Below, piece after piece: positions 1-8,574 of a stretch of DNA of 64,000 nt. The notes under the pieces are model-generated. The model was not told the origin of the DNA, searched no databases, and was given only the letters and a program-made list of their open reading frames with translations. The DNA is from Phycisphaerae bacterium (lineage in GTDB: Bacteria; Planctomycetota; Phycisphaerae; UBA1845): assembly GCA_029260135.1 (NCBI GenBank), contig JAJDDV010000149.1, positions 1-64,000 on the forward strand. The letters are read 5' to 3'. Position 1 is the stretch's first letter. The number at the start of each line of letters is the position of its first letter. Both the position numbers and the translations under genes were made by a program.

Positions 1-40
1 ACGTGGGTGTGCCTCTTCTTCTATGGTTCCATTACGCTCC

Positions 41-65
41 ACGCACCCGACAGTGTCGGGTGCGT
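41..65 (-). terminator. Hairpin downstream of the cytochrome gene
   Basis: A perfect inverted repeat with 11-12 bp arms (ACGCACCCGAC and its complement) around a loop of 1-3 nt starts 14 nt past the cytochrome stop codon. There is no clear U-run on the minus strand after it, so it is a terminator-like or RNA-stabilising hairpin rather than a textbook intrinsic terminator. Confidence 0.5.
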
Positions 66-78
66 CGGGCGATCTACG

Positions 79-1305
79 CTAGAGCCCCGCAAGCCAGGCA
101 GCCACATTGTCGGCGTCCGCCTGGGTGATGCCATCGATGACGGGGCCGCCGTGCGTCTGGGTCCCGTCGTTCTTCTCCAGAATCGTCGCGGCCGCTGCGC
201 CCGTCAGATCTGCCGCGAATCCGTCGTTTCCGCCTGCACCGTGACAGGCCGCACAGCCGTTGGCGCCGTACCACGTCTCGCCGGCGACGGCGTCACCACC
301 GGTCGGGGGCGCGGTCAACTCTGTCGGCAGTGTCTGGGAATAGGTCGCCAGATCGGCGATGCCGTCGAGGTCGAGCACGTCGAACTGGGCGGGCATGGCC
401 GTTCCGGGCTGGCCGAAGCGCAGCTTATGCTGGAACTCAGCCGGGTTGTCGTTCGAAAGGAACCCTACGAACGCGTCGAACGTGTCGTCGCCGCCCGGCG
501 GGACGGTGAGTCCGTCGGCGGCGTGGCAGGCGGCGCAGCTGGTGTCGTAGGTTGCCTGCCCTGCCGCGGCGACGCCAGTGAAGGTATTGTTGGCGTCGAG
601 AATGTCATCAGTGTCGATCTGAGCGGTCAGCACAAACTTGGCCAGGTCCCAGATGTCGGCGTCGGTCAGACCGGCCGTGCCGAAGGCGTGACCGTCCCTG
701 ATGGTGTCAAACGCTTCCTGGGCGGTGAGGGTAGTGCCGAAGATCCCGGCGAATCCGGTGAAGTGACTGCCGGTCGCGTAAGCGCCGTTGGCGCCCTTGT
801 AGTCCCAGCCGTGGCATTCCTTGCAGCGCCAGGTGTCGCTTCCGGAGCGGGTGTTCGTGGATTGCGTCGCCCAGAAAGCGTGATCGTCGGTCGGGGCCGT
901 GGCCGTGACACCGGGCACGTTCCACCACTTGTCGTAGAGGGCACCGCCGCGCGCGGCGCTGGCGGCGACAAAGCCGGCCGGATCGGTGGGCGCGTCGCCG
1001 ACACAAGCTCCCGTGGCGGGGTCGCAGGTCTGACCGGCATCGCAGGTTACGCCGGCGCAGAGGTCCACGGAGACGCAGGTTCCGTTGACGCACTCCTCGC
1101 CCGCATCACAGGTGACATTGGCGCAGGCGTCGGGATCGACGCAGGTGCCCAGGACACAGGTCTGGTCTCCGTCGCAGGTGACGTCGGCGCAGGGGTCGCC
1201 GAGAAGGGGGCAGCCCGTGGTGAGAACCATGAGGCTAAGCCCCACACATGCGATGCCGACGCGACACGTCAGCGGTGATTGAAAAATCCGTTTTGCGTTC
1301 AACAT
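79..1305 (-). CDS. Triheme c-type cytochrome lipoprotein with Cys-rich N-terminal repeats
   Basis: The 408-residue protein has a lipoprotein signal (LTTGC, Cys32), so it is probably anchored outside the inner membrane. Residues 36-101 hold three repeats of the form CAxVTCDxGxxC, a Cys-rich pattern like those on secreted planctomycete proteins. Three heme-binding CXXCH motifs follow: CKECH (161-165), CAACH (257-261) and CAACH (351-355). The last two lie in compact cytochrome c folds with a downstream Met (for example GTAMP near 304). The start at 1305 is preceded by GGAG about 10 nt upstream; a longer frame to 1446 has no such site. An electron-transfer role is inferred; the partner is unknown. 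It is divergent from nuoH, so a link to respiration is plausible but unproven. Confidence 0.85.
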   Translation of the reverse strand: MLNAKRIFQSPLTCRVGIACVGLSLMVLTTGCPLLGDPCADVTCDGDQTCVLGTCVDPDACANVTCDAGEECVNGTCVSVDLCAGVTCDAGQTCDPATGACVGDAPTDPAGFVAASAARGGALYDKWWNVPGVTATAPTDDHAFWATQSTNTRSGSDTWRCKECHGWDYKGANGAYATGSHFTGFAGIFGTTLTAQEAFDTIRDGHAFGTAGLTDADIWDLAKFVLTAQIDTDDILDANNTFTGVAAAGQATYDTSCAACHAADGLTVPPGGDDTFDAFVGFLSNDNPAEFQHKLRFGQPGTAMPAQFDVLDLDGIADLATYSQTLPTELTAPPTGGDAVAGETWYGANGCAACHGAGGNDGFAADLTGAAAATILEKNDGTQTHGGPVIDGITQADADNVAAWLAGL

Positions 1306-1791
1306 TGTCTCATTCTCCGTTGCTAAGACTGTAGAATCAGCCCGCCACCTCCCTAGAAGTCCCGGGTCAAAGTCCGACCGATTGAAATACTTGCTTCTAC
1401 CCCCAGTATTCTGAGCGCAATCCGCCCGACACCGCGCCGATGTCAAGGCGTCTCGCCAGTAGGGTCATTCGAGCCGTCCCTCATGCGCCCTTGCCGATTC
1501 CAGCGGCCCGTCCAGAATCGAATCAGTCGCATTCTACGGCACGCCGGATGCTGGTCAACCGGAGACGAGCGAATCGACGTGGCTGACGTTCGACTGTAAA
1601 GCTGCGACTCTGGCGCCCGGCGAGGGGCGCCGTTTGGGGCGTCAATGCACGCATCCAGGAGGGGATTCGCGCGTCGCACGGCTCATGCCGAAACTCTTTT
1701 CCTGGGTTCTTGTCCTGCCCTTCGGACTGACCTAGTATGCGTGCCCTCATGGCCCGGCGGCCGCGAGGGAGAGCACTCGGAGCCCGACGTA
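1306..1791. other. Divergent intergenic region, cytochrome / nuoH
   Basis: 486 nt between two outward-facing genes. Apart from the plus-strand promoter candidate at 1710-1738, nothing recognisable is seen. Frames running through it on both strands have no motifs and no ribosome binding sites. Confidence 0.5.
1710..1738 (+). promoter_or_regulatory. Candidate sigma70-type promoter of nuoH
   Basis: TTGTCC (1710-1715) and TAGTAT (1733-1738) are separated by 17 nt. Transcription would begin near 1745, which excludes the in-frame ATG at 1645 and supports the GTG at 1792 as the nuoH start. Confidence 0.4.
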
Positions 1792-3357
1792 GTGAGTCAG
1801 TTTTCGGTTCCTTGGCAGCCCAAACAGCCCTATTCGTACGGCGCGCCCGCCCGGGCGGTGATTGCGCTCGCGCGGTTGACGGCTGATATCGCGACACCCC
1901 TCCTTCGCCGGTTTCCCGGTCCGATCCTCATCGGCGCCATCGTGACGGTCTGTTTGGGCGTCTGGGCTCATGCGCTGGTTTTTGGATACGTCGATCAACG
2001 TTTGCTCACCCAGCCTGTCGCGGATGCGGCGGCGTTTTCCTATTTCTCCCCGAGCACCTGGGGACTGTCGCCCACGCTCCTACACGCTCGTCTGGAGATG
2101 GCAGGCGGACAGGGCGCGGCGCTGGCAGGTCTTTTGCAGTATTTGCTCTGGCCGGTCCAGTTCCAGATTGTCCGCGATGGGATCGCTCTGGGCGCGTTGT
2201 TCGGCCTGTTCAACATCATTCCGGTCTACGTGATCTGGTGGGAGCGCAAGGTCGCGGGGCGCATTCAGTCGCGCGTCGGTCCGATGCGGGTCGGAGGATG
2301 GCATGGCTGGGCGCAGTCGTTCGCTGACGGGATCAAGCTGGTTCTCAAAGAGGACTTGGTTCCGAAGGAAGCGGACGGTCCGCTGTTTCGTATTGCGCCT
2401 TATTTCACGATTATACCGACCCTGGTGGCGTTCATGGCGCTCCCGCTGGGGGCGACCTACGTCTTCCGCGAGCTGGATGTCGCGTTGGTCTTCATCCTGG
2501 GCGTGCTGGGCGTGGAGGTGGTCGGCGTGATCGTCGCGGGGTGGGCGTCGAACAACAAGTGGAGCGTCTACGGCGCGATGCGCGAGGCGTGCCAGATGGT
2601 GTCGTATGAGATCCCGATGGGCATGGCGCTGCTGGTGCCGGTCGTTTGTGTCGGGTCGTTGAATCTTCGAACGATCGCCGAGTCGCAAGCGGGCGGATGG
2701 TTTGACTGGCTGGCGTTCTCGAATCCGTTCGCGTTCGTGGCGTTTATCTCGTACTTCATCGCATCGCTGGCGAGCTGCAAACGGGCCCCGTTCGATCTTC
2801 CCGAGGCGGAAAGCGAGTTGGTGGCCGGGTTCCACACCGAGTATTCGGGCTTTCGCTGGGCGCTCTTTTTCTTCGCCGAGTACGCTTCGATGTTCGTCAT
2901 CGCAGCGTTGGCAGTGATCCTCTTTCTGGGGGGTTGGAACTCGCCCTTGCCCGGTTCGTGGGGTGATGCGCTGGGTGATGGTCTTGCGGCGCAAGGGTTC
3001 AAGGGTTTGCTCTTCAGCGGGCCGATCTGGCTGATGCTCAAGTCGATCTTCCTGGTGTATGTGCAGATCTGGCTTCGCTGGACGCTTCCCCGCATCCGCA
3101 TCGACCAGGTTCTTTATGCGTGCGTTCAGGTGCTGCTGCCGCTGACCATGCTGCTGCTTCTCGGGGCGACGCTTTGGGTTTGGGCTTCGACGTCCGATGT
3201 CGGCTGGTGGGCGGTATTGACGACCATCGTGACGATTATTCTGGGCCTCATCGGCCTGGTCTTTGCTTTCGGATTCGTAGGGATCGCGGCGTACGGTTTC
3301 TATCATCGCCGCCGACTGGTGGGGAACCTGGTGATCGATGTATTGCCGGGGTCCTGA
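1792..3357 (+). CDS. nuoH: NADH-quinone oxidoreductase subunit H
   Basis: NuoH is the membrane subunit of complex I that forms the quinone-binding chamber where the peripheral and membrane arms meet. The family signatures are plain: ERKVAGRIQSRVGPMRVGG, the GWASNNKWSVYGAMREA segment, and CKRAPFDLPEAESELVAG followed by the FHTEYSG loop. The protein is 521 residues, longer than most NuoH, because of about 110 N-terminal residues with an extra hydrophobic stretch before the first conserved helix. The GTG start has GGAG nine nt upstream and lies just behind a promoter candidate. It heads the series nuoH-J-K-L-M-N. nuoI, normally between H and J, is absent here. Confidence 0.95.
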   Translation: MSQFSVPWQPKQPYSYGAPARAVIALARLTADIATPLLRRFPGPILIGAIVTVCLGVWAHALVFGYVDQRLLTQPVADAAAFSYFSPSTWGLSPTLLHARLEMAGGQGAALAGLLQYLLWPVQFQIVRDGIALGALFGLFNIIPVYVIWWERKVAGRIQSRVGPMRVGGWHGWAQSFADGIKLVLKEDLVPKEADGPLFRIAPYFTIIPTLVAFMALPLGATYVFRELDVALVFILGVLGVEVVGVIVAGWASNNKWSVYGAMREACQMVSYEIPMGMALLVPVVCVGSLNLRTIAESQAGGWFDWLAFSNPFAFVAFISYFIASLASCKRAPFDLPEAESELVAGFHTEYSGFRWALFFFAEYASMFVIAALAVILFLGGWNSPLPGSWGDALGDGLAAQGFKGLLFSGPIWLMLKSIFLVYVQIWLRWTLPRIRIDQVLYACVQVLLPLTMLLLLGATLWVWASTSDVGWWAVLTTIVTIILGLIGLVFAFGFVGIAAYGFYHRRRLVGNLVIDVLPGS

Positions 3358-3367
3358 GGGAACGGTC

Positions 3368-4069
3368 TTGACGAAACGCCTCACAGCTGAGCTTGCTCCA
3401 TCGGATTCGATCGGTTCGAGTCGCCTCGGCGGTTTGTGGCGACTTTGCGGCTGGGGTCTGGCGGTTGCAGCAGTGTTGGTTCTTGTGCCGGAGGTTCGGG
3501 CGCAGCAGAAGGTCATCATCGAGCCGACGCGCGTGCCATATCAATCTGTCGAGGCGCCGCCGAGTCCGCTGCTGGAAGTCTTGCTCTTTTATGCCGTGGC
3601 GGGTTCTACGGTGTTCGGCGCACTGGCGGTCTGTTTTACGAAAAACATCGTCCGCATGGCGGTGTGGTTGCTGGTCACGCTGGTCTCCGTCGCGATGCTC
3701 TACTTCCTGCTGGCTGCGAATTTCATTGCGGCCGTGCAGCTCATCGTCTACGCGGGCGGAACGCTGATTCTGTTGATCTTCGGCGTCATGCTGACCAGCA
3801 AGTCTCCCTGGGTGAAGTTCGAGCCGAGCAAGGTGGAGGTGGTCTACGCGGCGGCGGTTTGCGGACTGCTCGTTGCGGTTTTGGCATTCATCCTCACCGC
3901 CACGATTTGGCCACCTGCGCAAGAGCAGTTGGATGCGACGACGGTAGCGGACCTGGGGCGGTCATTGATGACGACGTATGTCGTCCCGTTTGAGGTGGCC
4001 GGCGTGCTCTTGATGATCGTGATGGTTGGCGCGGCTCACCTGGCGAGGCAGGAGAAGCAGTCACCATGA
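3368..4069 (+). CDS. nuoJ: NADH-quinone oxidoreductase subunit J
   Basis: NuoJ is a small antiporter-adjacent membrane subunit of complex I. The conserved core begins at the helix LLEVLLFYAVAGSTVFGAL and includes NFIAAVQLIVYAGGTLILLI with the pi-bulge helix typical of the family, then a terminal helix VVPFEVAGVLLMIVMVGA. The likely start is TTG at 3368, behind GAGGG, 10 nt after the nuoH stop. The 233-residue product carries about 55 residues before the core, including a hydrophobic stretch ending in VRAQ that resembles a cleavable signal peptide; this is unusual for NuoJ. The stop overlaps the nuoK start by 4 nt. Confidence 0.92.
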   Translation: MTKRLTAELAPSDSIGSSRLGGLWRLCGWGLAVAAVLVLVPEVRAQQKVIIEPTRVPYQSVEAPPSPLLEVLLFYAVAGSTVFGALAVCFTKNIVRMAVWLLVTLVSVAMLYFLLAANFIAAVQLIVYAGGTLILLIFGVMLTSKSPWVKFEPSKVEVVYAAAVCGLLVAVLAFILTATIWPPAQEQLDATTVADLGRSLMTTYVVPFEVAGVLLMIVMVGAAHLARQEKQSP

Positions 4070-4380
4070 TGTCGATCGGTTTGACCGAATATCTGGTGGT
4101 GGCGGCGGTGCTGTTCGGTGCCGGTATCTTCACGATGATCACGAAGCGAAACGCGATCGGGATTCTGATTGGCGTGGAGCTGGTGCTCAACAGTGCGAAT
4201 GTCAACCTGGTCGCGTTCGATCGATACCTCGAGCGATGCCGTATTGACGGGCAGATTCTGGCGCTGGTGGTCATCGTACTCGCCGCCGCCGAGGCAGCCA
4301 TCGCGGTCGGGATTTGCATCAACCTCTACAAGAATCTGGCCACCGTTGATGTCGACACGGCGGCGAAGCTGCGAGGCTAG
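4066..4380 (+). CDS. nuoK: NADH-quinone oxidoreductase subunit K
   Basis: A 104-residue, three-helix membrane subunit of complex I, normal in length. It shows the conserved glutamates needed for proton translocation: one in GVELVLNSANVN and one in the AAAEAAIAVGI helix. Its ATG overlaps the nuoJ stop (ATGA), so it is translationally coupled to nuoJ. Confidence 0.95.
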   Translation: MMSIGLTEYLVVAAVLFGAGIFTMITKRNAIGILIGVELVLNSANVNLVAFDRYLERCRIDGQILALVVIVLAAAEAAIAVGICINLYKNLATVDVDTAAKLRG

Positions 4381-4474
4381 AGAAAGACGATAACCGATCT
4401 GCGACCGGCGCGGCGCAGACGATGACGAGCGGTCACCACAAGCCGATGACCGGTAAGCAAGTAACGATCAGGAA

Positions 4475-6793
4475 ATGACGTCACACACGTATGAGATCCT
4501 TTTGGCGCTGGGTGTCCTGTCTCCTTTCGTGAGCTTCTGGATCCTGGTGTTCTTCGGTCCGAGGCTCGGCAAGCCGACGGCGGGCTGGGTGGGTGTCGCC
4601 CTGGGCATGGGCGTTCCGCTGGTTCTCGCGACCGTCGTTTTGATCGGATGGCGTGGCGAAGTGGCGTCGGGAAACGCTGCGGAGCTTACCGCAAACGCAT
4701 TTCGATATGAGTGGGCCATGCTCGGTACGGTGCCGGCCACGGTCGGTGTCAAGCTCGATTCACTGACGGTGGGCATGTTCTTCATGGTCACCTTTATCGC
4801 GTTTTGGATCTTCGTCTTCAGCGTCGGCTACATGGCGGGCCACAGCGATGAGGTGGGGGGCAAGAGTAAGTATCACCGCTTCTTCGCCTATCTCTCGCTG
4901 TTCGGCTTCAGCATGCTGGGGCTGGTGGTCAGTAGTAGCCTGCTCTTCCTGTTCATTTTCTGGGAGCTGGTGGGCCTGTGCAGCTATCTGCTGATCGGGT
5001 TCTACTTCGACAAGGGCTTCGCCTCGGCGGCGGCCATCAAAGCGTTCATCACGAACCGCGTTGGCGACTTCGGGTTCCTCATCGGGCTGATGCTGGTCTA
5101 TTTCCAGCTCGGCACGCTCGATCTTGACGTGGCTGCACAGCGCTTTGCAGAGCAATACGCCGCGGGGACGGGCATCTTTGCGAGCCACTTCACGCTATTT
5201 GGCTGGTCGCTGGCGACCATTATGGGCATCGGGTTGTTTTGCGGCGCGATGGGCAAGAGTGCTCAGTTCCCGCTGCACGTCTGGTTGCCGGACGCGATGG
5301 CCGGCCCGACGCCGGTTAGCGCGCTGATCCACGCCGCGACGATGGTGGCGGCCGGTGTCTACCTGGTTGCCCGCGTGTTCAGGTTGATGACGCCCGAGGC
5401 GCTGATGTTCATCGCCCTCATCGGCTGCCTGACGCTAACGCTGATGGCCCTGATTGCCATCGTGCAGGTCGACATCAAGAAATGCCTGGCCTATTCCACG
5501 CTATCGCAACTTGGATACATGATCTTCGGGATGGGCTGCGGCGCGTGGATCGCGGCGCTGTTCCACCTGATCACGCACGCGTTCTTCAAGGCCATGCTCT
5601 TCCTTGGGTCGGGCCAGGTGATCGAGGGCTGCCATCACGAGCAGGACATGCGGAAGATGGGCGGTCTTCGCAAGAAGATGCCCTACACGTGCTGGACGTT
5701 CTTCATTGGTGTGTTGGCCATCGCCGGGACGGGGATTCCCGCCATCGGCATTGGTCTTGGCGGATACTTCAGCAAAGACGAGATTCTTGCCGTGGCTTAC
5801 ACCCGTTCGTATGAATGGGGTAAGGACGACTTCCACAAGCACGTTCCCGGTGAAGGCGGCGGTCACGGTGCGGTCGAACCGGCGGACGGTGGGCAAGCGA
5901 TGTTGGCCTCCTATCAGGATCACGGCCAGGCACACGGTGACGATCACGCACCGGCCGGCGGAGCCCAGGGTATTTTTGAGAACACGCCGGCGCTGCCGAA
6001 GTGGATGTTCTGGCTGGCGATCATCACGGCCTACGTCACCCCGTTTTATATGATGCGCTGTTGGTGGATGACGTTCATGGGCAAGCCGCGCGACAAGCAC
6101 GTGTACGAGCACGCGCACGAGTCGCGCTTGATGTTCATTCCGCTGGTGGTGCTGGCGGTCGGAACGTTCGTGTCGAGCTACTTCCTCTTTAGGCCTTTGT
6201 TTGCGGACGCCGCGCCTGCTGCGACGGACGCCGCGATGGTCATGGCCATTGACGGCACGGCGGACACGGAGGCTGTCCATCATGCCCACAGCTTCCTTAT
6301 TGGGGGCGTTGGGTTTGCCTTTGCGGTCGGCTTTGCGATTGCGTTTTTGATCTACCGAAACGGGTTGGACCTGGCCGAGCGCATTCGCCGCGTGCTGGCG
6401 CCGCTACACACGCTGCTCGTCCACAAGTATTACTTTGATGAGGTCTACGATCTCGTGTGGGTCAAGGGGTGCATCCTCGTCGCGAAGATCGCCCGGCTGA
6501 TCGACACGTACGTTGTCGACTTCCTGTTCGACCTGGCGGCGTTCGTGACGGAGCGGTTGGCGGCGTTCTCCGGTTTGATCCTCGACAATCAAGGCGTCGA
6601 CGGCATGGTCAACGGTGTCGCGAAGACGACGATGGATGTTTCGGACGTGGCTCGTAGTGGGCAGACCGGTCGCATACGCAATTACGTGCTGTTCTCCACG
6701 GCGATGGCGACGGTCGTGATGTTGGTGTTGTTCTGGTGGGCGATGCAGGCGGGTAACTTTATGACCGCGACTTCGGCTCCACCGGTCGGTTGA
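4475..6793 (+). CDS. nuoL: NADH-quinone oxidoreductase subunit L
   Basis: NuoL is the distal Mrp-antiporter-like proton-pumping subunit with the long lateral helix. The 772-residue protein has the core motifs IFWELVGLCSYLLIGF, NRVGDFGFLIG, GKSAQFPLHVWLPDAMAGPT and HAATMVAAGVYLVAR. A His-, Gly- and acid-rich loop (about residues 455-495, with DFHKH, GGGHG and HGQAHGDDH) interrupts the region between the antiporter core and the C-terminal helices. The C-terminal part ends in further helices consistent with the lateral helix. The ATG follows AGGA closely. A 94-nt spacer separates it from nuoK, with nothing recognisable in it. Confidence 0.95.
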   Translation: MTSHTYEILLALGVLSPFVSFWILVFFGPRLGKPTAGWVGVALGMGVPLVLATVVLIGWRGEVASGNAAELTANAFRYEWAMLGTVPATVGVKLDSLTVGMFFMVTFIAFWIFVFSVGYMAGHSDEVGGKSKYHRFFAYLSLFGFSMLGLVVSSSLLFLFIFWELVGLCSYLLIGFYFDKGFASAAAIKAFITNRVGDFGFLIGLMLVYFQLGTLDLDVAAQRFAEQYAAGTGIFASHFTLFGWSLATIMGIGLFCGAMGKSAQFPLHVWLPDAMAGPTPVSALIHAATMVAAGVYLVARVFRLMTPEALMFIALIGCLTLTLMALIAIVQVDIKKCLAYSTLSQLGYMIFGMGCGAWIAALFHLITHAFFKAMLFLGSGQVIEGCHHEQDMRKMGGLRKKMPYTCWTFFIGVLAIAGTGIPAIGIGLGGYFSKDEILAVAYTRSYEWGKDDFHKHVPGEGGGHGAVEPADGGQAMLASYQDHGQAHGDDHAPAGGAQGIFENTPALPKWMFWLAIITAYVTPFYMMRCWWMTFMGKPRDKHVYEHAHESRLMFIPLVVLAVGTFVSSYFLFRPLFADAAPAATDAAMVMAIDGTADTEAVHHAHSFLIGGVGFAFAVGFAIAFLIYRNGLDLAERIRRVLAPLHTLLVHKYYFDEVYDLVWVKGCILVAKIARLIDTYVVDFLFDLAAFVTERLAAFSGLILDNQGVDGMVNGVAKTTMDVSDVARSGQTGRIRNYVLFSTAMATVVMLVLFWWAMQAGNFMTATSAPPVG

Positions 6794-6907
6794 TGGTCGA
6801 CGTTCCGGCGAGGGCAAGCGTGCCCGCCGGTCGGTCGGTACACGAGAATTTCCGAGGGATGCGCCCTCGGGCTTGTTGGATCTGCGGATTAGGATGACGG
6901 ATTAGCG

Positions 6908-8572
6908 ATGAACATCTTGACTCTCATCGTGTTCCTCCCGGCGCTGGGTGCGTTGCTGTGCCTCGTGGTGCCAAGGCCCCACGTGCGAACGGTGGCGGTG
7001 CTCTTCGCCACGCTGACGTTCCTGGTGTCGCTGTCGTTGTTCGGCAGCTTCTTCGGCGGGGCGGAGAATGCGGCCGGTTCGTTCTTCGGATCGAGCTATG
7101 GAACACTGCACAACGTCGAGCGGGCGGATTGGATCACGGGGCAGCGCTTTGCGATCGAGTATTTCCTCGGCGTCGACGGGCTGAGCCTTCCGCTGCTGAT
7201 TCTGACCACGCTGGTTGGTCTGCTGGCGTGTCTGGCGAGTTGGAACTTCGATCAGTGGAAGATCAACAAGGGTATCCGGGCCTACTTCATTCTCTTCCTG
7301 CTGCTCGAGACGGGGATGCTCGGCGTTTTTGTTTCGCTCGACTTCTTCCTCTTCTACATTTTCTGGGAAGTGATGCTGCTTCCCATGTACTTCCTGATCG
7401 GCGTGTGGGGCGGACCGCGGCGCGAGTATGCGGCCATCAAGTTCTTCCTGTTCACGCTGGCGGGTTCCGTGTTGATGCTGGTGGCGCTGGTGGCCATGTA
7501 CTTCTACAGCGACTCGGCCATCAACTCTGCCATGATCGCCCAGGGGACACCGGGCGGCATCGAAAGTGGGTATCGCGACGGCGCGATGCTCACGCACGGC
7601 ACGTTCGATCTGATCGAGCTCGCCGTCAATCCGGCGATCCAAAACCACTTCAACGCGGCCTCAACCGTCTTCCTCGGCATTCGGTTCGCACCGTTGATGT
7701 TCATGTTCCTGTTCATCGGGTTCGCGATCAAGCTGCCCTGCGTTCCGTTCCATACCTGGCTGCCTGATGCGCACGTCGAGGCACCGACGCCGATCAGCAT
7801 GATCCTGGCGGGCGTGCTGCTGAAGATGGGCGGATACGGTTTCCTTCGATTGTGTTATCCGATCTTCCCGGCGGGGGCGCTCGATTGGGCGTTCGTGCTC
7901 GCGGTGATCGGCGTGGTGAGCATCTTGTACGGTGCGTTATGCGCGATGGCGCAGACCGACTTCAAGAAGCTCGTGGCGTACAGCAGCGTGTCGCACATGG
8001 GGTATGTTCTGCTGGGCATCGCGGTGATGACCGAGGCCGGGTTCCAAGGGGCGATGTTCCAGATGATCGCTCACGGGATCAGCTCGCCCATGTGCTTCTT
8101 TTTGGTCGGCGTAATCTATGACCGGGCTCACCATCGCGAGATCAACCGCTTCGGCGGATTGTGGCTGACGATGCCACGGTATGGCACGATGGCGACGATC
8201 GGCTTCTTTGCGTCGCTGGGTTTGCCGGGTCTGTGCGGGTTCATCGGTGAGGTTTGGGTCCTTTTGGGTACGTTCGCCGCCGGTTCGAAGTTCACCTGGG
8301 CGTATCCGATGGCGATTCTGGCCGCTTCCGGCGTGATCTTGACCGCGGGCTACATTCTCTGGCTGATTCGTCGTGTCTACCTCGGTAGAGAGAAGGAAGA
8401 ATATGCCGGTTACTCCGACGCCAGCGCCCGGGAGACCTTCATCCTCGTTCCCATGGCTGTGTTGTGCATCGCGCTGGGCGTTCTGCCGATGCAGACCGTC
8501 TTCAACTACACGAACGGAACGCTTGACCTGATGTTACAGCACATCGTTGGCGTGATTGGGATGGTATCGTAA
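6908..8572 (+). CDS. nuoM: NADH-quinone oxidoreductase subunit M
   Basis: NuoM is the second antiporter-like proton-pumping subunit. The 554-residue protein has normal length and carries FYIFWEVMLLPMYFLIGVWG (the essential Glu), KLPCVPFHTWLPDAHVEAPT and ILAGVLLKMGGYGFLR. It lies 114 nt behind nuoL, with a weak purine-rich site before the ATG. Its stop is 2 nt from the nuoN start, indicating one transcript. Confidence 0.96.
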   Translation: MNILTLIVFLPALGALLCLVVPRPHVRTVAVLFATLTFLVSLSLFGSFFGGAENAAGSFFGSSYGTLHNVERADWITGQRFAIEYFLGVDGLSLPLLILTTLVGLLACLASWNFDQWKINKGIRAYFILFLLLETGMLGVFVSLDFFLFYIFWEVMLLPMYFLIGVWGGPRREYAAIKFFLFTLAGSVLMLVALVAMYFYSDSAINSAMIAQGTPGGIESGYRDGAMLTHGTFDLIELAVNPAIQNHFNAASTVFLGIRFAPLMFMFLFIGFAIKLPCVPFHTWLPDAHVEAPTPISMILAGVLLKMGGYGFLRLCYPIFPAGALDWAFVLAVIGVVSILYGALCAMAQTDFKKLVAYSSVSHMGYVLLGIAVMTEAGFQGAMFQMIAHGISSPMCFFLVGVIYDRAHHREINRFGGLWLTMPRYGTMATIGFFASLGLPGLCGFIGEVWVLLGTFAAGSKFTWAYPMAILAASGVILTAGYILWLIRRVYLGREKEEYAGYSDASARETFILVPMAVLCIALGVLPMQTVFNYTNGTLDLMLQHIVGVIGMVS

Positions 8573-8574
8573 CG

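Noticed and set aside
7-1278. Long plus-strand frame opposite the cytochrome gene
   Set aside because: It is the antisense shadow of a GC-rich gene with three heme motifs on the other strand; its product is low-complexity Gly/Val/Arg and has no ribosome binding site.
2080-3519. 479-codon minus-strand frame opposite nuoH
   Set aside because: nuoH is unmistakable on the plus strand; the antisense product is rich in Arg, Gln and His without any domain.
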